A stretch of 63,022 nucleotides of DNA from Bremia lactucae (lineage: Eukaryota; Oomycota; Peronosporomycetes; Peronosporales; Peronosporaceae), in assembly GCF_004359215.1 (NCBI RefSeq), contig NC_090614.1:1498592-1561613 (forward strand), given 5' to 3'. This document shows, one piece after another, positions 33,894 to 45,620 of the stretch. The first letter of the stretch is position 1, and each line of letters begins with the position of its first letter. Both the position numbers and the translations under genes were made by a program. The notes under the pieces were generated by a model. That model was not told the origin of the DNA. It saw only the letters and a list, made by a program, of their open reading frames with translations, and did not search any database.

Positions 33894-35206
33894 ATGACAA
33901 TCAAGCTTGAATCACAGACTCTTAGCACCTTCCTCGACGATGAGGAAATGGTGGACTTTGAAAGTCACTCTCCATCAGAGGAGGAGAAAGAGCGTAGTTT
34001 TCTCACGCTTTCTCCTCCGGGTGAACGTCGGCGGCCCCGAATCCGTTCCCAGAACGTGGTGCCGCTGATGTCTTAACTGCATTGAGCAGAACACCGGGAC
34101 CCTGAGTCCAACATCATTAAGAATCCGCTCGACAAAGAGCAAGAGTGGGCAATCCTCATTGAGGAAAAAGCTCGTCGTCAAGCTGCTGTCGAGATAGCAA
34201 AAGCTAAAGCTCAAAGCGAATATAGATTTTCTCCGCTTGTTGCGGACGAGCGTCACAAATAGATAGAGGGTCATTGCTTGGCCATCTGGATCTCCGGAGA
34301 CGTAGCGAGAACGCTGAAGGAGTCGCTGCTCGCCACGCTCTTCATGAGCAATGCCTACGCCGAAGGTATAGACGGGAGTCAGAATTTGAAGTTTTAACGT
34401 GATCAGGCCCGTGGGACTTCGGTAACCTCCATGAGGGAATTTCCATTGTTTTGTTTCCAAACGAAACAAGGAGTGAGAACGAAGCCGTATCTGAGAGCTG
34501 AGTCTACTGGGACCGCCGCCTTCGTATTATTTAGAAAATCAGAGAGTCTGCGGATGCGGATGATGCTCGTTTGGAACGGAAGCTTCGCTTCGATTTCGCC
34601 AAGCTTAAGGCCAGAGGCCAGTTACGTTCGGCATTTATGCCACAAAGCGAAGAAAGGTCTAGCCGATATTTTAGTGCTTCGGTTGACCGTACAACCATGA
34701 ACCGAAGACGCCCTGAGGCTATAGATCCACCTAATCACACGTCTAGTGGTGGAAAGCGTCGTTTGACGCGAGTCGACTCTGAACTTGGCGCTCAAAAGCG
34801 TCAACGGCGTACGGGCAATCTTGCCGAAGAACTTCCTCAAACTCCCAAGAGTTTTCAGAAAAGGGGTGCCCTAGCCACTTCAACAGATACTGGTATTGAC
34901 CCTGACGACGACGTCGCTTTAAAAATTTCTCCACATGAAACTGAAGGTTCCCCCGCGTATGAAGCAGCGCGGGAGGGGGCCGAAATTTCGGCGGAAGCAT
35001 TTGATGCCCTACAGCATGAAGTGCAACTTCTTCGTGAGGTCTTTGCTCGGTTTGAGAGCTCTTTTGAGGTGGTTCGTGACCGTCTTTCAACGCTGGAGCA
35101 TTAGCAGCCTCGTTTAGAGGGCCAGTTGGATATCCTGGTGAGGATGCAGCAATCTGCGGCACGACCGCCTGTCTCGGCGCAAGCGACTTCAAGTCCACGT
35201 CGGTAG
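33894..35206 (+). pseudogene. Antisense frame of family C gypsy element: acidic N-terminus, coiled-coil C-terminus
   Basis: It lies opposite to pol of the minus-strand family C element. From ATG 33894 the frame encodes an acidic start ('FLDDEEMVDFESHSPSEEEK'), then charged helix-like sequence ('ILIEEKARRQAAVEIAKAKA', about 34150-34205), interrupted by three stops. After a frame change the open part at 34571-35104 encodes a basic/acidic linker and a C-terminal heptad-like helix ('FDALQHEVQLLREVFARF', 'VVRDRLSTLEH'), ending after one more in-frame TAG at 35204-35206. The end overlaps the pol frame that carries the linker and chromodomain (34743-35294 minus). No known family recognised; Gag-like or accessory function is a guess. 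Confidence 0.55.
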
Positions 35207-35294
35207 GGTCCCGATAATGGCTTACGTAAAACACTGGGTGTGTACGCAGCTTGCTAGGAAGGTTTAGCGTATAAGCTAGGCCCTTCTTGGCCAC
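34743..35294 (-). pseudogene. Family C gypsy pol C-terminus with chromodomain
   Basis: This minus frame starts in the integrase C-terminal SH3-like region ('LNLPSKLRTHPVFYVSHYRD') and ends with a chromodomain (34770-34960; 'QYQYLLKWLGHPFSENSWEF', retaining the aromatic positions). The linker between them overlaps the antisense coiled-coil frame. The segment is open for 183 codons. Confidence 0.8.
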
Positions 35295-35541
35295 GACCGT
35301 AAATGGTCCAATAAAGCGCGGGTGAAATTTGGTCTTGGTAGGTAAATTTTTAGCATTTAGTAAAACTCGTTATCCGACCATATAAGAATTAATACAGCTT
35401 CTGCTTTGGGCATCTGCTTGTTTTTTTTTGGCTATCCGCCATCGTATCTCTTGCGTGTTATAAGACACTAAATCGCGTCGCGAGAAACTCGCTTACTTGT
35501 TTCCGAACGCTAACAGGGCTGATATCAGCAAGCCTATCGGC

Positions 35542-36029
35542 TTATTCTCCCCCACCAAGCCCTGAACCACGCAGTGGTATCGTTAATGGAACGAGTGGGT
35601 GGGTAAGACCGTTTACATATAACGGAGAATAGCCTGTAGAGGCATGGACAGCGTTATTTAACGCAAACTCCACCTTGGGAACGATGGTCAAACTGAACGT
35701 GTCAATCGCGGCATTGAGCTCCAGCGCTTTGGTGTCTGAGCACACACGCTGCGTAAGACGTCTTTAATGACGCGATTGACACGTTCAATTTGACCATCGG
35801 TCTGCGGATGGTCCGCAGTGGACATATCCAATCTGGTGCCAAGCACTCGGAAAATTGATTTCCAGAATTTACCCGTGAAACGGGGGTCCCGATCAGAGAC
35901 AATTGCCACTGGCAAACCATTTTGTCGAAACACGCGATCGATAAACAGCTTAGCTGTACCCTCTCCCTCAATGGAATCCGGCATGGTCGCTAAGTGAGCT
36001 ATTTTGGTTAATCGGTCAACAAACACCAC
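35542..36029 (-). pseudogene. Family C gypsy integrase core
   Basis: The minus frame at 35688-36029 has 'MVFVDRLTKIAHLATMPDSI' (first catalytic Asp), 'AIVSDRDPRFTGKFWKSIF' (second Asp) and 'HPQTDGQIERVNRVIKDVL' (catalytic Glu). The frame at 35542-35745 continues after a shift ('VEFALNNAVHASTGYSPLYV'). The core triad is present but the frame is broken. Confidence 0.85.
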
Positions 36030-36399
36030 TATACCGGAGTTACCGGCTTAATCTTTCGGTAGACCGATATACAATCCGTACTAATGGACTCCGAGCAACC
36101 TATGGGGACGGGAAGGCTTGCCAGTGGCGCAGCATCATGCGCCGAGGGTTTAACCCGCTGGCAAGTTTTGCATGCGCGGACATATGTGCTAACCCATTTA
36201 TAAAGTTTGTGGCCACCAATTAATCTGGCTTACAGAGCCGTAGGTCTCTTCTCTAGCGTCCGTGCAATAAAGTAGTATGTCGTTTTCGATGGACAATCGA
36301 TGTTACCTTGCACACAAATATGCCGACAATTTAAAACACGAGTCAGAGTTCTTTAGAGCTCGTAGCAGAGCTACACACAATTCATCCTTGGCGTAAGCC

Positions 36400-38467
36400 G
36401 AACGGATTCATTCAGTAATAGGTGACATGATAGTCGATAAAATGAGAGAGCTCATAATCCGGCCTGCGTGATAATGCATCGGCCAAAGCATTTTGCTTAC
36501 CAGGCTTATACTTCACCTCGAAGTTGTACTCGGTGAAAACAGAAAGCCATCGGGCCATTACTGTCATAGATGGGGCGACTTAGTCGCCTTGCGTAATGAC
36601 GCATGAGCTGTATATATCACAAACAGCTTAGAGCTGAGCAGATGAACTCTGAAATTGACAAGAGCATACTTCATAGCAAGTAACTCTTTATCATGAACTG
36701 GGTTGTTCTTTTCCGCAGCTTAAAGCTGTCTAGACTCGAACGCAGTAACACGTTCACGCCCATCAACATCTGTTTGTAACAGAGAACTGCCTATGGCAGA
36801 ATTCGAAGCGTCATAGACGACACTGGAAGGCCAATTTGGATTTGGCAGTGCCAGAATTCGGGCATGGATAAGACTATCCTTAGCTGCTTGAAAAGCATTA
36901 TGTTCTGTGCTAGTCTAGCACTACTATGTATCCTTTTTAATAAGATTCGATAATGGTCTAGCCATATTAGCGTAGTTTTTGGTATATTTTTGTAAATAAT
37001 TAGCGAGACCCAACCACTTATGCAAATCCTTTTGGTTTTTAGGAACCGGCCAATCGACAATGGCTTTTATCTTAGCGGGATCCGCCCTAAGGCCACGCTT
37101 TTCAATGAAGCACCCTAAGAAAGGAATTTCTTCTGCGCAAAAAAATGCAGTGAGATGCGGTGACTATGATACCTATTTATAAAATAAACCACCTTACTCT
37201 TTTGATTTATCAAAAATTATAAATTTTACGTATTGATTACACTCGAGCACTGCTCTTAAATGGTCTAAAAAAATTCCATATCCGACCGACCCTGCTCCGG
37301 ATGACTATGGACAAAAATGTCACAGAATAAGTCTATGCCTAACCTCGATGAGGGCGGAACAGTTGCGTCACTAGACGATTAAATTTTGCCGAAGCGCTAA
37401 AAACCCTTGTGGCATTACCAACCACTCCCATAGCATACCGCTTGGGGTGCTATCCACTGTAAGCGGGATATCGCTAGCTCGCACGAGCAGTTGATAGTAA
37501 CCATCGACTGATTTAAGTGCACTGTGCATTGTACATCCCACCATATTGTTCTGAAGAACATCCTTTGTAGGAATGGGCATTTGTGCTGGTATAGTGGTAG
37601 CATTAAGCTTATTACAAGCATGTGCAATGCGCCATTTGCCATTTGGCTTTTTGACAGAAAATGTCGGTGTCGAATGGGGAGACTTTCTTTCTCGTACCAT
37701 TTCCACCTCGTGCTTAGCACGATAAGCGGCTCGGCACTTCTTCTGGGAACACATCGCGATGTTTCCACAGATCCTCAAAGAACGGACTGTCTAAGAAATC
37801 GTCAATGACGTCACACTGTTCCCTTGGTTAAGGCCACTGTCGTGTGACACAGTATTTGGTTCCCGGAACCAAGTCAATTTCATGACGGACACCTCTATCC
37901 GGAGGTAAAACAGATGGTGGATTGGTACATACCGCATCTTGGAATTCCTTAATCAAGGAATAACATGCATCCGTATGATCTTTAAGGCTCGATGAGCCAC
38001 TCCGCGCAGTACGTGCAGTTTTTTTGTCATCCAGGACAGCTTCGTCCAGAAGTGACAATGAGAATTCAAATCAATCATAGGTCGAATAACCACCATCTCA
38101 GATAAGTCGCCAGCCTTAAAAGGCTCGACCGCACTCATCGATAGACATTTCATCTAGCTCTAAAAGAGCATGTAACGAAGGGTTTTCCGCAAAGCTATTT
38201 TCTCCCTCAATGTTACCGGTTACACCATTTTCAAGCGTGTGTAATTGCTCACACGTATCACTTTGTGAAGGTATAAACGTTCGCGTCCCCCCTGCTTTGG
38301 ATTAGAGACAATACGCCTCTTAGATACCAAAACATTCACGCCTCCGAATTTTCCAGCCTGTATTGGTTCTATACCAGACATGGTGTCTAATTCGACATCC
38401 GATAAGGCGTAAGGTAACTTAACTTCCTTATCCAGTGAGCGTTTACGTGTCGCTTCACGTGCATTAG
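36400..38467 (-). pseudogene. Family C gypsy protease-RT-RNase H remnant, cut by an LTR A insertion
   Basis: The RT region at 37371-37778 (-) includes 'GKWRIAHACNKLNATTIPAQ' and 'GMLWEWLVMPQGF', with RT thumb/RNase H remnants at 36400-37060. The YxDD box near 37295-37320 is degraded. Upstream of RT, the frames at 37828-38501 hold the pol entry 'RGVRHEIDLVPGTKYCVTRQ'. The element is severed at 38468, where a family A LTR begins; its gag is not found beyond. Confidence 0.75.
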
Positions 38468-38919
38468 TGTAATGGGGTGTATCGTTACATGAAATTAACA
38501 ATTAAAGGTTGTTAACTAGTATATTATTTAAAAGGTAGATACTATTTGGAGGATATAACTTTATATAGTAATGTTCAGAAATCTTATCCATATATAGGTA
38601 TAGGCCATTATATCTCTTTATTTCGCAGACTAATCAGCTGTAGATGTAATTAAAAGAGAGAGACAGATAAGATAAGATAAGATTTCTATTGCATGTCTAG
38701 TATTAGTTTATAATTAAGTTAGCATTAACAGATAGAACGAAGAGATACTGAAGTATATTAATTCATTTTCCATTTAACTCTCTTTAAGTTAGTTGTCTTA
38801 AAGAGAAGTCTTCCTCTGCACATACTAGTGTACGTGAAATAACGTAAGGCACCACTCGCAACTGAAGCAATGCGAAGTGGAGTTGTAAAAAGCAGATCAA
38901 GTCGTAGTGCCCCGTTACA
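38468..38919 (+). repeat. Family A gypsy 5' LTR
   Basis: TGTAATGGGGTGTATCG ... GTGCCCCGTTACA, 452 bp. It is followed after one or two bases by TGGAAGCACTTTATAG, the primer-binding-site position. It belongs to the plus-strand element below. Confidence 0.88.
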
Positions 38920-39058
38920 CCTGGAAGCACTTTATAGTCCGTCCAAGGACCACATTTCCTTCATCTAACATGTCCGTGTTAGATGTATTAGGAATACGCA
39001 TCACGTTTCGTGTAAAGCTACTCCTTTCTAAGTGACATAGAAAGGAGTGCGGTCCAAC

Positions 39059-40090
39059 AATGAGTTCGACCGTAGGAAACGATGCTATCTTGGCCATGCT
39101 GTCCGGTTTGGACAGAGATGCCCTCCATTCAGCGATTGCCAAGTTCATACAACATGAACTTGACGAGATGAAGGAAAAAGTAGCCTTGCTGAATCAGCAA
39201 GGCTCTCAACAGGCGGAACTGTTGAGATTACAACAGGTACAGACCCCTGTACCTGGGACGACGCAAACGCGTCGTCCCGAAACTCTAAAGATTGACATCT
39301 AAAAATATAGGGGAGTCGAAGAAGACTCCCTTTTAAGATGGTTTGTCGAATTAGACGATGCCATAAGGGCACGTCACATTATCGACGAGCAAATGCAAAT
39401 CGCATTCGCTCAATCAAATCTGGCAGGTCGTGCCAAAACTTGGGCATTGGGCCTTAAGTTACGCGACCCATATGTTTTTGGGTCGCTAGAGGTTTTTAAA
39501 ACCCGACTCAAACAGACGTTTGAGCCACCAAGGGCTGAGTTCAGATCTCGTTCAGAGCTTTTAAAACTTAAGCAAGGCAAGCGTGATGTGCACGCATATG
39601 CCCAGCACATACGACTCTTAGCGAGTTGTATTACCAATAACCCAGTCCATGAACACACGTTGATTACGGTGTTCATGCAAGGTCTTACGGATGGTTCCGT
39701 AAAGACCCACCTGTTTCGCTTGGAACTGGATACGCTTGAAGAAGCAATATCCGTTGCAAAACAGGAGGACTTTAGCTTGCGATAGGCTCAAACTAGTTCG
39801 TCATCGTATCGTCGTCCAAGACGACATGAGTTTAGAGGTCCAGAACCGATGGACCTCTCTAACGTCGACAGCGAGAGACCTCGCTTTTCGAGCAATAAGC
39901 GACTGCAAAAATGACATCGCTGGCTAAAATTAGGACACTGCGCTCATGAGTGTAGTGCCCCACGCCCAGCACCGAAAGTTACTGAACGTAATTTTGGACC
40001 GTATGCAAAAAAGGGCAACGGTCGAGGGTCCGACGTTGTTACGAAATCGCAACAGCGAAGCGGACCGCCAAAAAACGGTCGGGGTCAGTA
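39059..40090 (+). pseudogene. Family A gag
   Basis: It starts at ATG 39059 (MSSTVGNDAILAMLSGLDRD...), with a coiled-coil-like stretch and then TAA at 39300. The frame resumes through the capsid-like retrotransposon gag domain at 39393-39785 ('NLAGRAKTWALGLKLRDP', 'ASCITNNPVHEHTLITVFMQ') and reaches a zinc-knuckle remnant ('KLGHCAHECS', about 39925-39955). The same gag, 95% or so similar by eye, is on the minus strand at 58662-59380. Stops at 39300 and 39783 break it. Confidence 0.8.
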
Positions 40091-40184
40091 GGGATGCAAT
40101 ATCCTACTGATCCAGCAACCTCAAGAGAATTTTGCAAATCTCTTGACTAAAGTTGCTCCAGACACACAATGATTTTGTGTCTCT

Positions 40185-40668
40185 GCACCTGGTGATGAGG
40201 TATCCCTCATCACCTTGAAGTTAAAAGTGATAAATAATTTGTCACTTAGAGCCCTAGTGGACTACGGAGCGTTGAATAACTTTATTTGTCGCCAGTCATT
40301 AGAGGGTCGTAGGCTCAAATATGTTGAGCGCGACATCCCTCCAATGAGGATGACGGTGCGTCTAGCGACAGGCTCATCGATAACAGTTATGAAACGCATA
40401 GTAAATTTTCACTACACGTTAAAAGGTTAACAGTAGATGATGATTTCATCGTACTGGATTTGGATGACAAATTTGATGTCATCCTAGGTATACCTTGGCT
40501 CAGAAAATACGAGCCAAGGATCAGCTGGCAGCATCGATCTGTAAAGATGCCTGCCACTTGTTCATCAGATGGCAATCTGACGAACGTCTTGGAGCGTCCA
40601 CCAGCGTGTGTAAAGTCAGCTGCCGGCGGCTGTGCTAATGCACAGGCAGCGCCGAAGGTCCACCCTTG
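40185..40668 (+). pseudogene. Family A retroviral-type aspartic protease
   Basis: The region reads 'ITLKLKVINNLSLRALVDYG' (40208-40267), where the catalytic segment is Asp-Tyr-Gly-Ala; the sister copy has Asp-Cys-Gly-Thr. The flap end 'DKFDVILGIPWLRKYEP' is at 40463-40515 in another frame. The protease processes Gag-Pol in active elements; this copy is frameshifted. Confidence 0.75.
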
Positions 40669-40889
40669 AAGAAGTCGAGTGGATTGAGACATGAATGTAC
40701 GCCTGGCGGGCGACATTCAAGGATATACCGGTTGCCCCGAAGGGACAACACGATGATCCTCGGTCGAGTAGAGAGTCGACCGTAGAGGACCCGACAGTGA
40801 TAGCGCAATCACAGTCGAAAGACGTTGAGGGAAGAGGTCCCCACGTATTTGAGGAGAAACCTCCCCAAATAGTTGAAGTAACTAGGCTT

Positions 40890-41241
40890 CAAGATCCCGA
40901 GGGATTAATCCCTCGGCAGCCTATGAATAAATTCCAGGAAGAAACCGAGAAATTGAATGTCTTGGTTAATGACGGATCAAGAGTAGGCGCTTATACTCTT
41001 GATCTGTATGCGCCTCCGAATTTAACTTCGGAGATAACTCAATTACCAACCCTAGAACCTGAGCGGTTCTTGAGAGATCTGCATGGTGGTAAAATCAAGC
41101 AGATCTGCGTACTCGTCACAGAGGACGATTACGTAACCGACATTCGGTCAGCGGTAATTTTTGCAGAGAACGAACGGGTTCTCATCAGCTCATCGATGGA
41201 CGAAAGTGTCCTCGATGTGAAGACTCGGATTGAAAGATACA
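40890..41241 (+). repeat. Direct repeat left of gap (pol linker, copy 1)
   Basis: About 350 bp beginning AGATCCCGAGGGATTAATCC that recur almost identically at 41955-42305 on the other side of the N run. Confidence 0.9.
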
Positions 41242-41954
41242 NNNNNNNNNNNNNNNNNNNNNNNNNNNNNNNNNNNNNNNNNNNNNNNNNNNNNNNNNNN
41301 NNNNNNNNNNNNNNNNNNNNNNNNNNNNNNNNNNNNNNNNNNNNNNNNNNNNNNNNNNNNNNNNNNNNNNNNNNNNNNNNNNNNNNNNNNNNNNNNNNNN
41401 NNNNNNNNNNNNNNNNNNNNNNNNNNNNNNNNNNNNNNNNNNNNNNNNNNNNNNNNNNNNNNNNNNNNNNNNNNNNNNNNNNNNNNNNNNNNNNNNNNNN
41501 NNNNNNNNNNNNNNNNNNNNNNNNNNNNNNNNNNNNNNNNNNNNNNNNNNNNNNNNNNNNNNNNNNNNNNNNNNNNNNNNNNNNNNNNNNNNNNNNNNNN
41601 NNNNNNNNNNNNNNNNNNNNNNNNNNNNNNNNNNNNNNNNNNNNNNNNNNNNNNNNNNNNNNNNNNNNNNNNNNNNNNNNNNNNNNNNNNNNNNNNNNNN
41701 NNNNNNNNNNNNNNNNNNNNNNNNNNNNNNNNNNNNNNNNNNNNNNNNNNNNNNNNNNNNNNNNNNNNNNNNNNNNNNNNNNNNNNNNNNNNNNNNNNNN
41801 NNNNNNNNNNNNNNNNNNNNNNNNNNNNNNNNNNNNNNNNNNNNNNNNNNNNNNNNNNNNNNNNNNNNNNNNNNNNNNNNNNNNNNNNNNNNNNNNNNNN
41901 NNNNNNNNNNNNNNNNNNNNNNNNNNNNNNNNNNNNNNNNNNNNNNNNNNNNNN
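41242..41954. other. Assembly gap (713 N)
   Basis: A run of N with estimated size. Both flanks carry the same 350-bp sequence. Confidence 0.99.
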
Positions 41955-43250
41955 AGATCCCGAGGGATTAATCCCTCGGCAGCCTGTGGATAAATCCCAG
42001 GAAGAAACCGAGACATTAAATGTCTTGGTTAATAACGGTTCAAGAGTAGGCGCTTATACTCTTGATCTGTATGCGCCTCCGAAGTTAACTTCGGAGATAA
42101 CTCAATTACCAACCCTAGAACCTAAGCGGTTCTTGAGAGATCTGCATGGTGGTAAAATCAAGCAGATCTGCGTACTCGTCACAGAGGACGATTACGTAAC
42201 CGACATTCGGTCAGCGGTAATTTTTGCAGAGAACGAACGGGTTCTCAGCAGCTCATCGATGGACGAAAGTGTCCTCGATGCAAAGACTCGGATTGGAAGA
42301 TTTACTACTCAATCTTGGGAGGCACTCAAGACAAATCCTCAATACGAGGATTTAATGGAATTAAGGGATGTATTCCCTGAAGCAGTTCCATGCGAGTTGC
42401 CTATGGATAAAGGCACTCGACATGAGATCGAGCTCAAACCGGGCTCGAAGTACTTGTCATGAAGCAGTGGCCACTGCCTCGTAATAAGTACTTGCGATCG
42501 ATAAATTCTTTACCGATCGATTACAAGCGGGCTACGTAAGGGATTCAACCTCCCCACGTAGCTCTCCGACCTTCTGTGTGCGAAAGGCCACAGGAGGGTA
42601 GCGGATAGTGCACACATTCAACAAACTGAATGCTGCAACGGTACCGGCTCAAACGCCGATACCTAGAAAACGTAATCATAGATGGTATGTGTAAGAGTAC
42701 GATCTTCTCGTGTATGGATCTGTTCGATGGGCTCTATCAAATCCTTATGCGTGAGCAGGACATCCCGTACACAGCATAAGCACTCCCAGTGGGATGCTCT
42801 GCGAATGGCCAGTGATGCCTGAGAGCCTTAGTAGCGCCCCTGCAACATTCAATAGATGTGTATCAAATCTGCTGCAAGAATTCGCAACGTAGTTTCTTTC
42901 GAGGATGTATTCGTCCATAGCCGGGCCATGGACGGTAAGACGGACGTGGAAGTTTATAAATTCACGTTCGTCAGGTTCTTACACTTGTGCGAAAACATGA
43001 GTTGTACGCAAATCTTAAGAAGCGTATATTTGCTGCAAGCGAAATACCACTTCTTGGGTGCATCGTCATTAAACACGGCGTGCGCCCTGATCCCGAAAAG
43101 GTCAAGGCAATCACCAAATGGCCAGTTCCAGTCGATGTCAAGGGACTTAGAATGTTCCTTGGTTTAGCGGTGTACTTGCACAAGTACTCTCGCAATGATG
43201 CAGAGATGACAGTTCATCTCTCTCGTCTCTTGAAACAAGACGACTAATGG
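41955..43250 (+). pseudogene. Family A pol linker (copy 2) and reverse transcriptase
   Basis: The frame open to 42462 leads into the RT entry ('DLMELRDVFPEAVPCELPMD', then 'RHEIELKPGSKY'). After a frame break the palm is seen, with the YxDD position degraded to 'FEDVFVHS' near 42897-42920. The thumb and connection are at 42987-43247 ('PLLGCIVIKHGVRPDPEKVK'). Several shifts and stops. Confidence 0.8.
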
Positions 43251-43298
43251 TTATGGAACGCTGATTGTCAGCGTTCGTTTGAAGGTATCAAGCAAAGC

Positions 43299-44818
43299 TT
43301 GATGCAATGGCCCATCTTGGCGATTGCAGATCAAGACAGACCATTCCATGCGGTCTGGGACGCCAGCGGTTACGCAATCGCCTGTGCTTTAATGCAATAC
43401 GATACAGAAGGCGCGGAGCGCGTCGTCTGTTACCAATCGCGTCAGCTACAACCAGCTGAACGCAATTACCCAGTGCATGACAAGAAACTTCTTGCCATGA
43501 AATATTCATTGGCTAAATTTAGGGTCTATCTCCGAGGAGATAGACCGTTCATTGTATATACGGACCATGCGCCATTACGCACGGCCGTAAACAGCCCACA
43601 CCTCTCGCAAAGAATGTCGAGGTGGCTATCCTTCTTCGCGGAGTATAACTTCTCCGTGGAATAGAAACGAGGACGACTTAATGTCGTCGCTGATGCGTTA
43701 TCACGCCGACCCGATTTCGAGTCAGCAGTGCACTCCAACAGTGAAATTAATCCCACTGTTGCAATATTCACTACGAGTGTTTCGTCATCAACCTTATATG
43801 ATGACATAAAGAAAGCCTACACAGAAGATAAGGATCTTCTATGTTTGATGGATCATTTAATGATTCCATCCGATAAATATTTTAAAGATTTACCGGCTTC
43901 ATATCGATCGCCATCCGATCGATTAAATACACGCAACGGCTTATTGTATTACACAGCCGGTGGGGAGGGAATTTAAAATAATTTTAATGTTCCGTTACCG
44001 GCGACACTCCACGTGTCGTCGTCCCAACTCACAATGATTTGCGCTTGCGTATCATGTATGAGTGCCACGATGCACCAACAAGTGGGCATCCTGGAGTGTA
44101 AAGACTTTTTTCACAGTAAGTCGCGACTTTTACAGAGTCGCCAGTATCAGTTCATGCGCAAGTACATTCGTGCTTGCGAGGTATGCCAACGGGTGAAGCC
44201 TAGGCCTTCATCCCGTGCTCCTCTTCAACCTCTCCCAATTCCGGCAGAGTGTTGGCAGTCCGTATCTATGGACTTCGTCTTTGGAATACCCAAAGACGAT
44301 CGCAAAAACAGTGGAATCCTTGTTTTGCTGATAGATTCAGCAAGATGTACCATCTTGCTGCAGTACTAGAGTCGATTACGGCTCCGGGTTGTGCCCGTGT
44401 CTTTATCGACACGGTATTCAAACTCCATGGGTTACCCCGTGAATTGGTCTCGGATAGAGATCCGAGATTCACGGCGGAGTTCTGGCAATCCGTGTTCCGA
44501 TCTCTCGGAACACGGCTGACTATGTCAACATCCGATCACCCAGAAACGGATGGTCAAACAGAACGCGTAAATCGCGTGCTCGAAGAGATACTTCGAGGTT
44601 ACGTCCAATCGTATCCGAATTGGAGCGAGTTTTTACCGATGGTCGAATTCGCCATCAATAATTCGGTGCATGCGTCTACAACGCATACACCGCTCTTTGT
44701 GAATGGCTTACGCCATCCTCGCATACCCACCCAATTAGAGGGATCCTCTAGTTTAAGGGGGGGTGGACTCGCACGAGCAAAACTACTTCTGGCTCATGCT
44801 CATCACGCGTTGAAATAA
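43299..44818 (+). pseudogene. Family A RNase H and integrase
   Basis: RNase H lies at 43299-43664 ('FHAVWDASGYAIACALMQYD' and 'VYTDHAPLRTAVNSPHLSQ'). The integrase N-terminal zinc region is at 44013-44230 ('CEVCQRVKPRPSSRAPLQPL'). The core is at 44249-44818 with 'LVSDRDPRFTAEFWQSVF' and 'HPETDGQTERVNRVLEEIL' intact. One frame change falls near the first catalytic Asp. Confidence 0.85.
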
Positions 44819-44876
44819 AAACGACGCGAGTGATGTCGATGTCGAAGACATCGACGTCGAAGATGAGAAAGATCTC

Positions 44877-45620
44877 ATGTCAGTACGCACAAAGCGTACT
44901 GAAAAAGACAAAATAAATGAGTCAGCAGAAGAATTTCCGCTAATTCGAGAATCGATACTCCGTTTCGTTCAGGATTCCATTGCTAACGCAGTGGGCCGTC
45001 AGAAGCGGAATGCAGGCAAACCCTACCATCAGTACGCGGTTTCTTCCGAGGACGGATCTGACCACCCTTTTCAAGAATCTCCAAAACATTTTTGTGATTG
45101 CGAACCAGATTCTCGTGTTGAATCTGGAGTTTCTCATGAAGGTTTCGAAGATCCTCGAAACTGCGACGAGCTGACGACAGCTCATCATGAACAGCGTGAT
45201 ACTTCCGTTCGTTTTCCAACATGGAGTACGCACTCTTCGAACGGTCTTCCAATCGCTCGATATGGTGAGCTTGCACCGTCTGCTCCAACGAGCGACACTT
45301 GCCACGCTCGAGGTCAAGTCCCTCCTCCAAATCATGGAGGAAGTGATCGATTTTGTCGATCTTCGAAATTAGATCCGACACACTGTTCGGATCTAATTTT
45401 CCCTCCTCCACCACAACCATTGGTGGATTCCCACGGTGTTTAACGTTTCCTTGTGGAACGTATCCAGAACCACCGTGATGTGAAGGGGCAGCGAACGAGT
45501 TATCTTGTTCGCTGACGCGGTTATCCACCTTCACATGACAGCTGCGAGCCTCGTTCCCAGCTGGTTGCTGACGTTGAGGGCCTCGTCCGTCAGTATGACG
45601 AGACCCATCCGATGGTTCAG
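44877..45620 (+). pseudogene. Family A pol C-terminus with chromodomain
   Basis: It runs from the integrase helical tail through a proline-rich linker to 'PPPQPLVDSHGV', then a chromodomain (45435-45612: 'RFLVERIQNHRDVKGQRTSY', 'HDSCEPRSQLVADVEGLVRQ'). Two point stops interrupt the chromodomain: TAA at 45441-45443 and TGA near 45520, where an aromatic-cage Trp codon is expected. The integrase SH3-like region is deleted. Confidence 0.78.

Noticed and set aside
40695..42462. Very long frames running through the 41242-41954 N run
   Set aside because: The N run cannot be translated; only the real bases on each side are evidence, and they duplicate each other.
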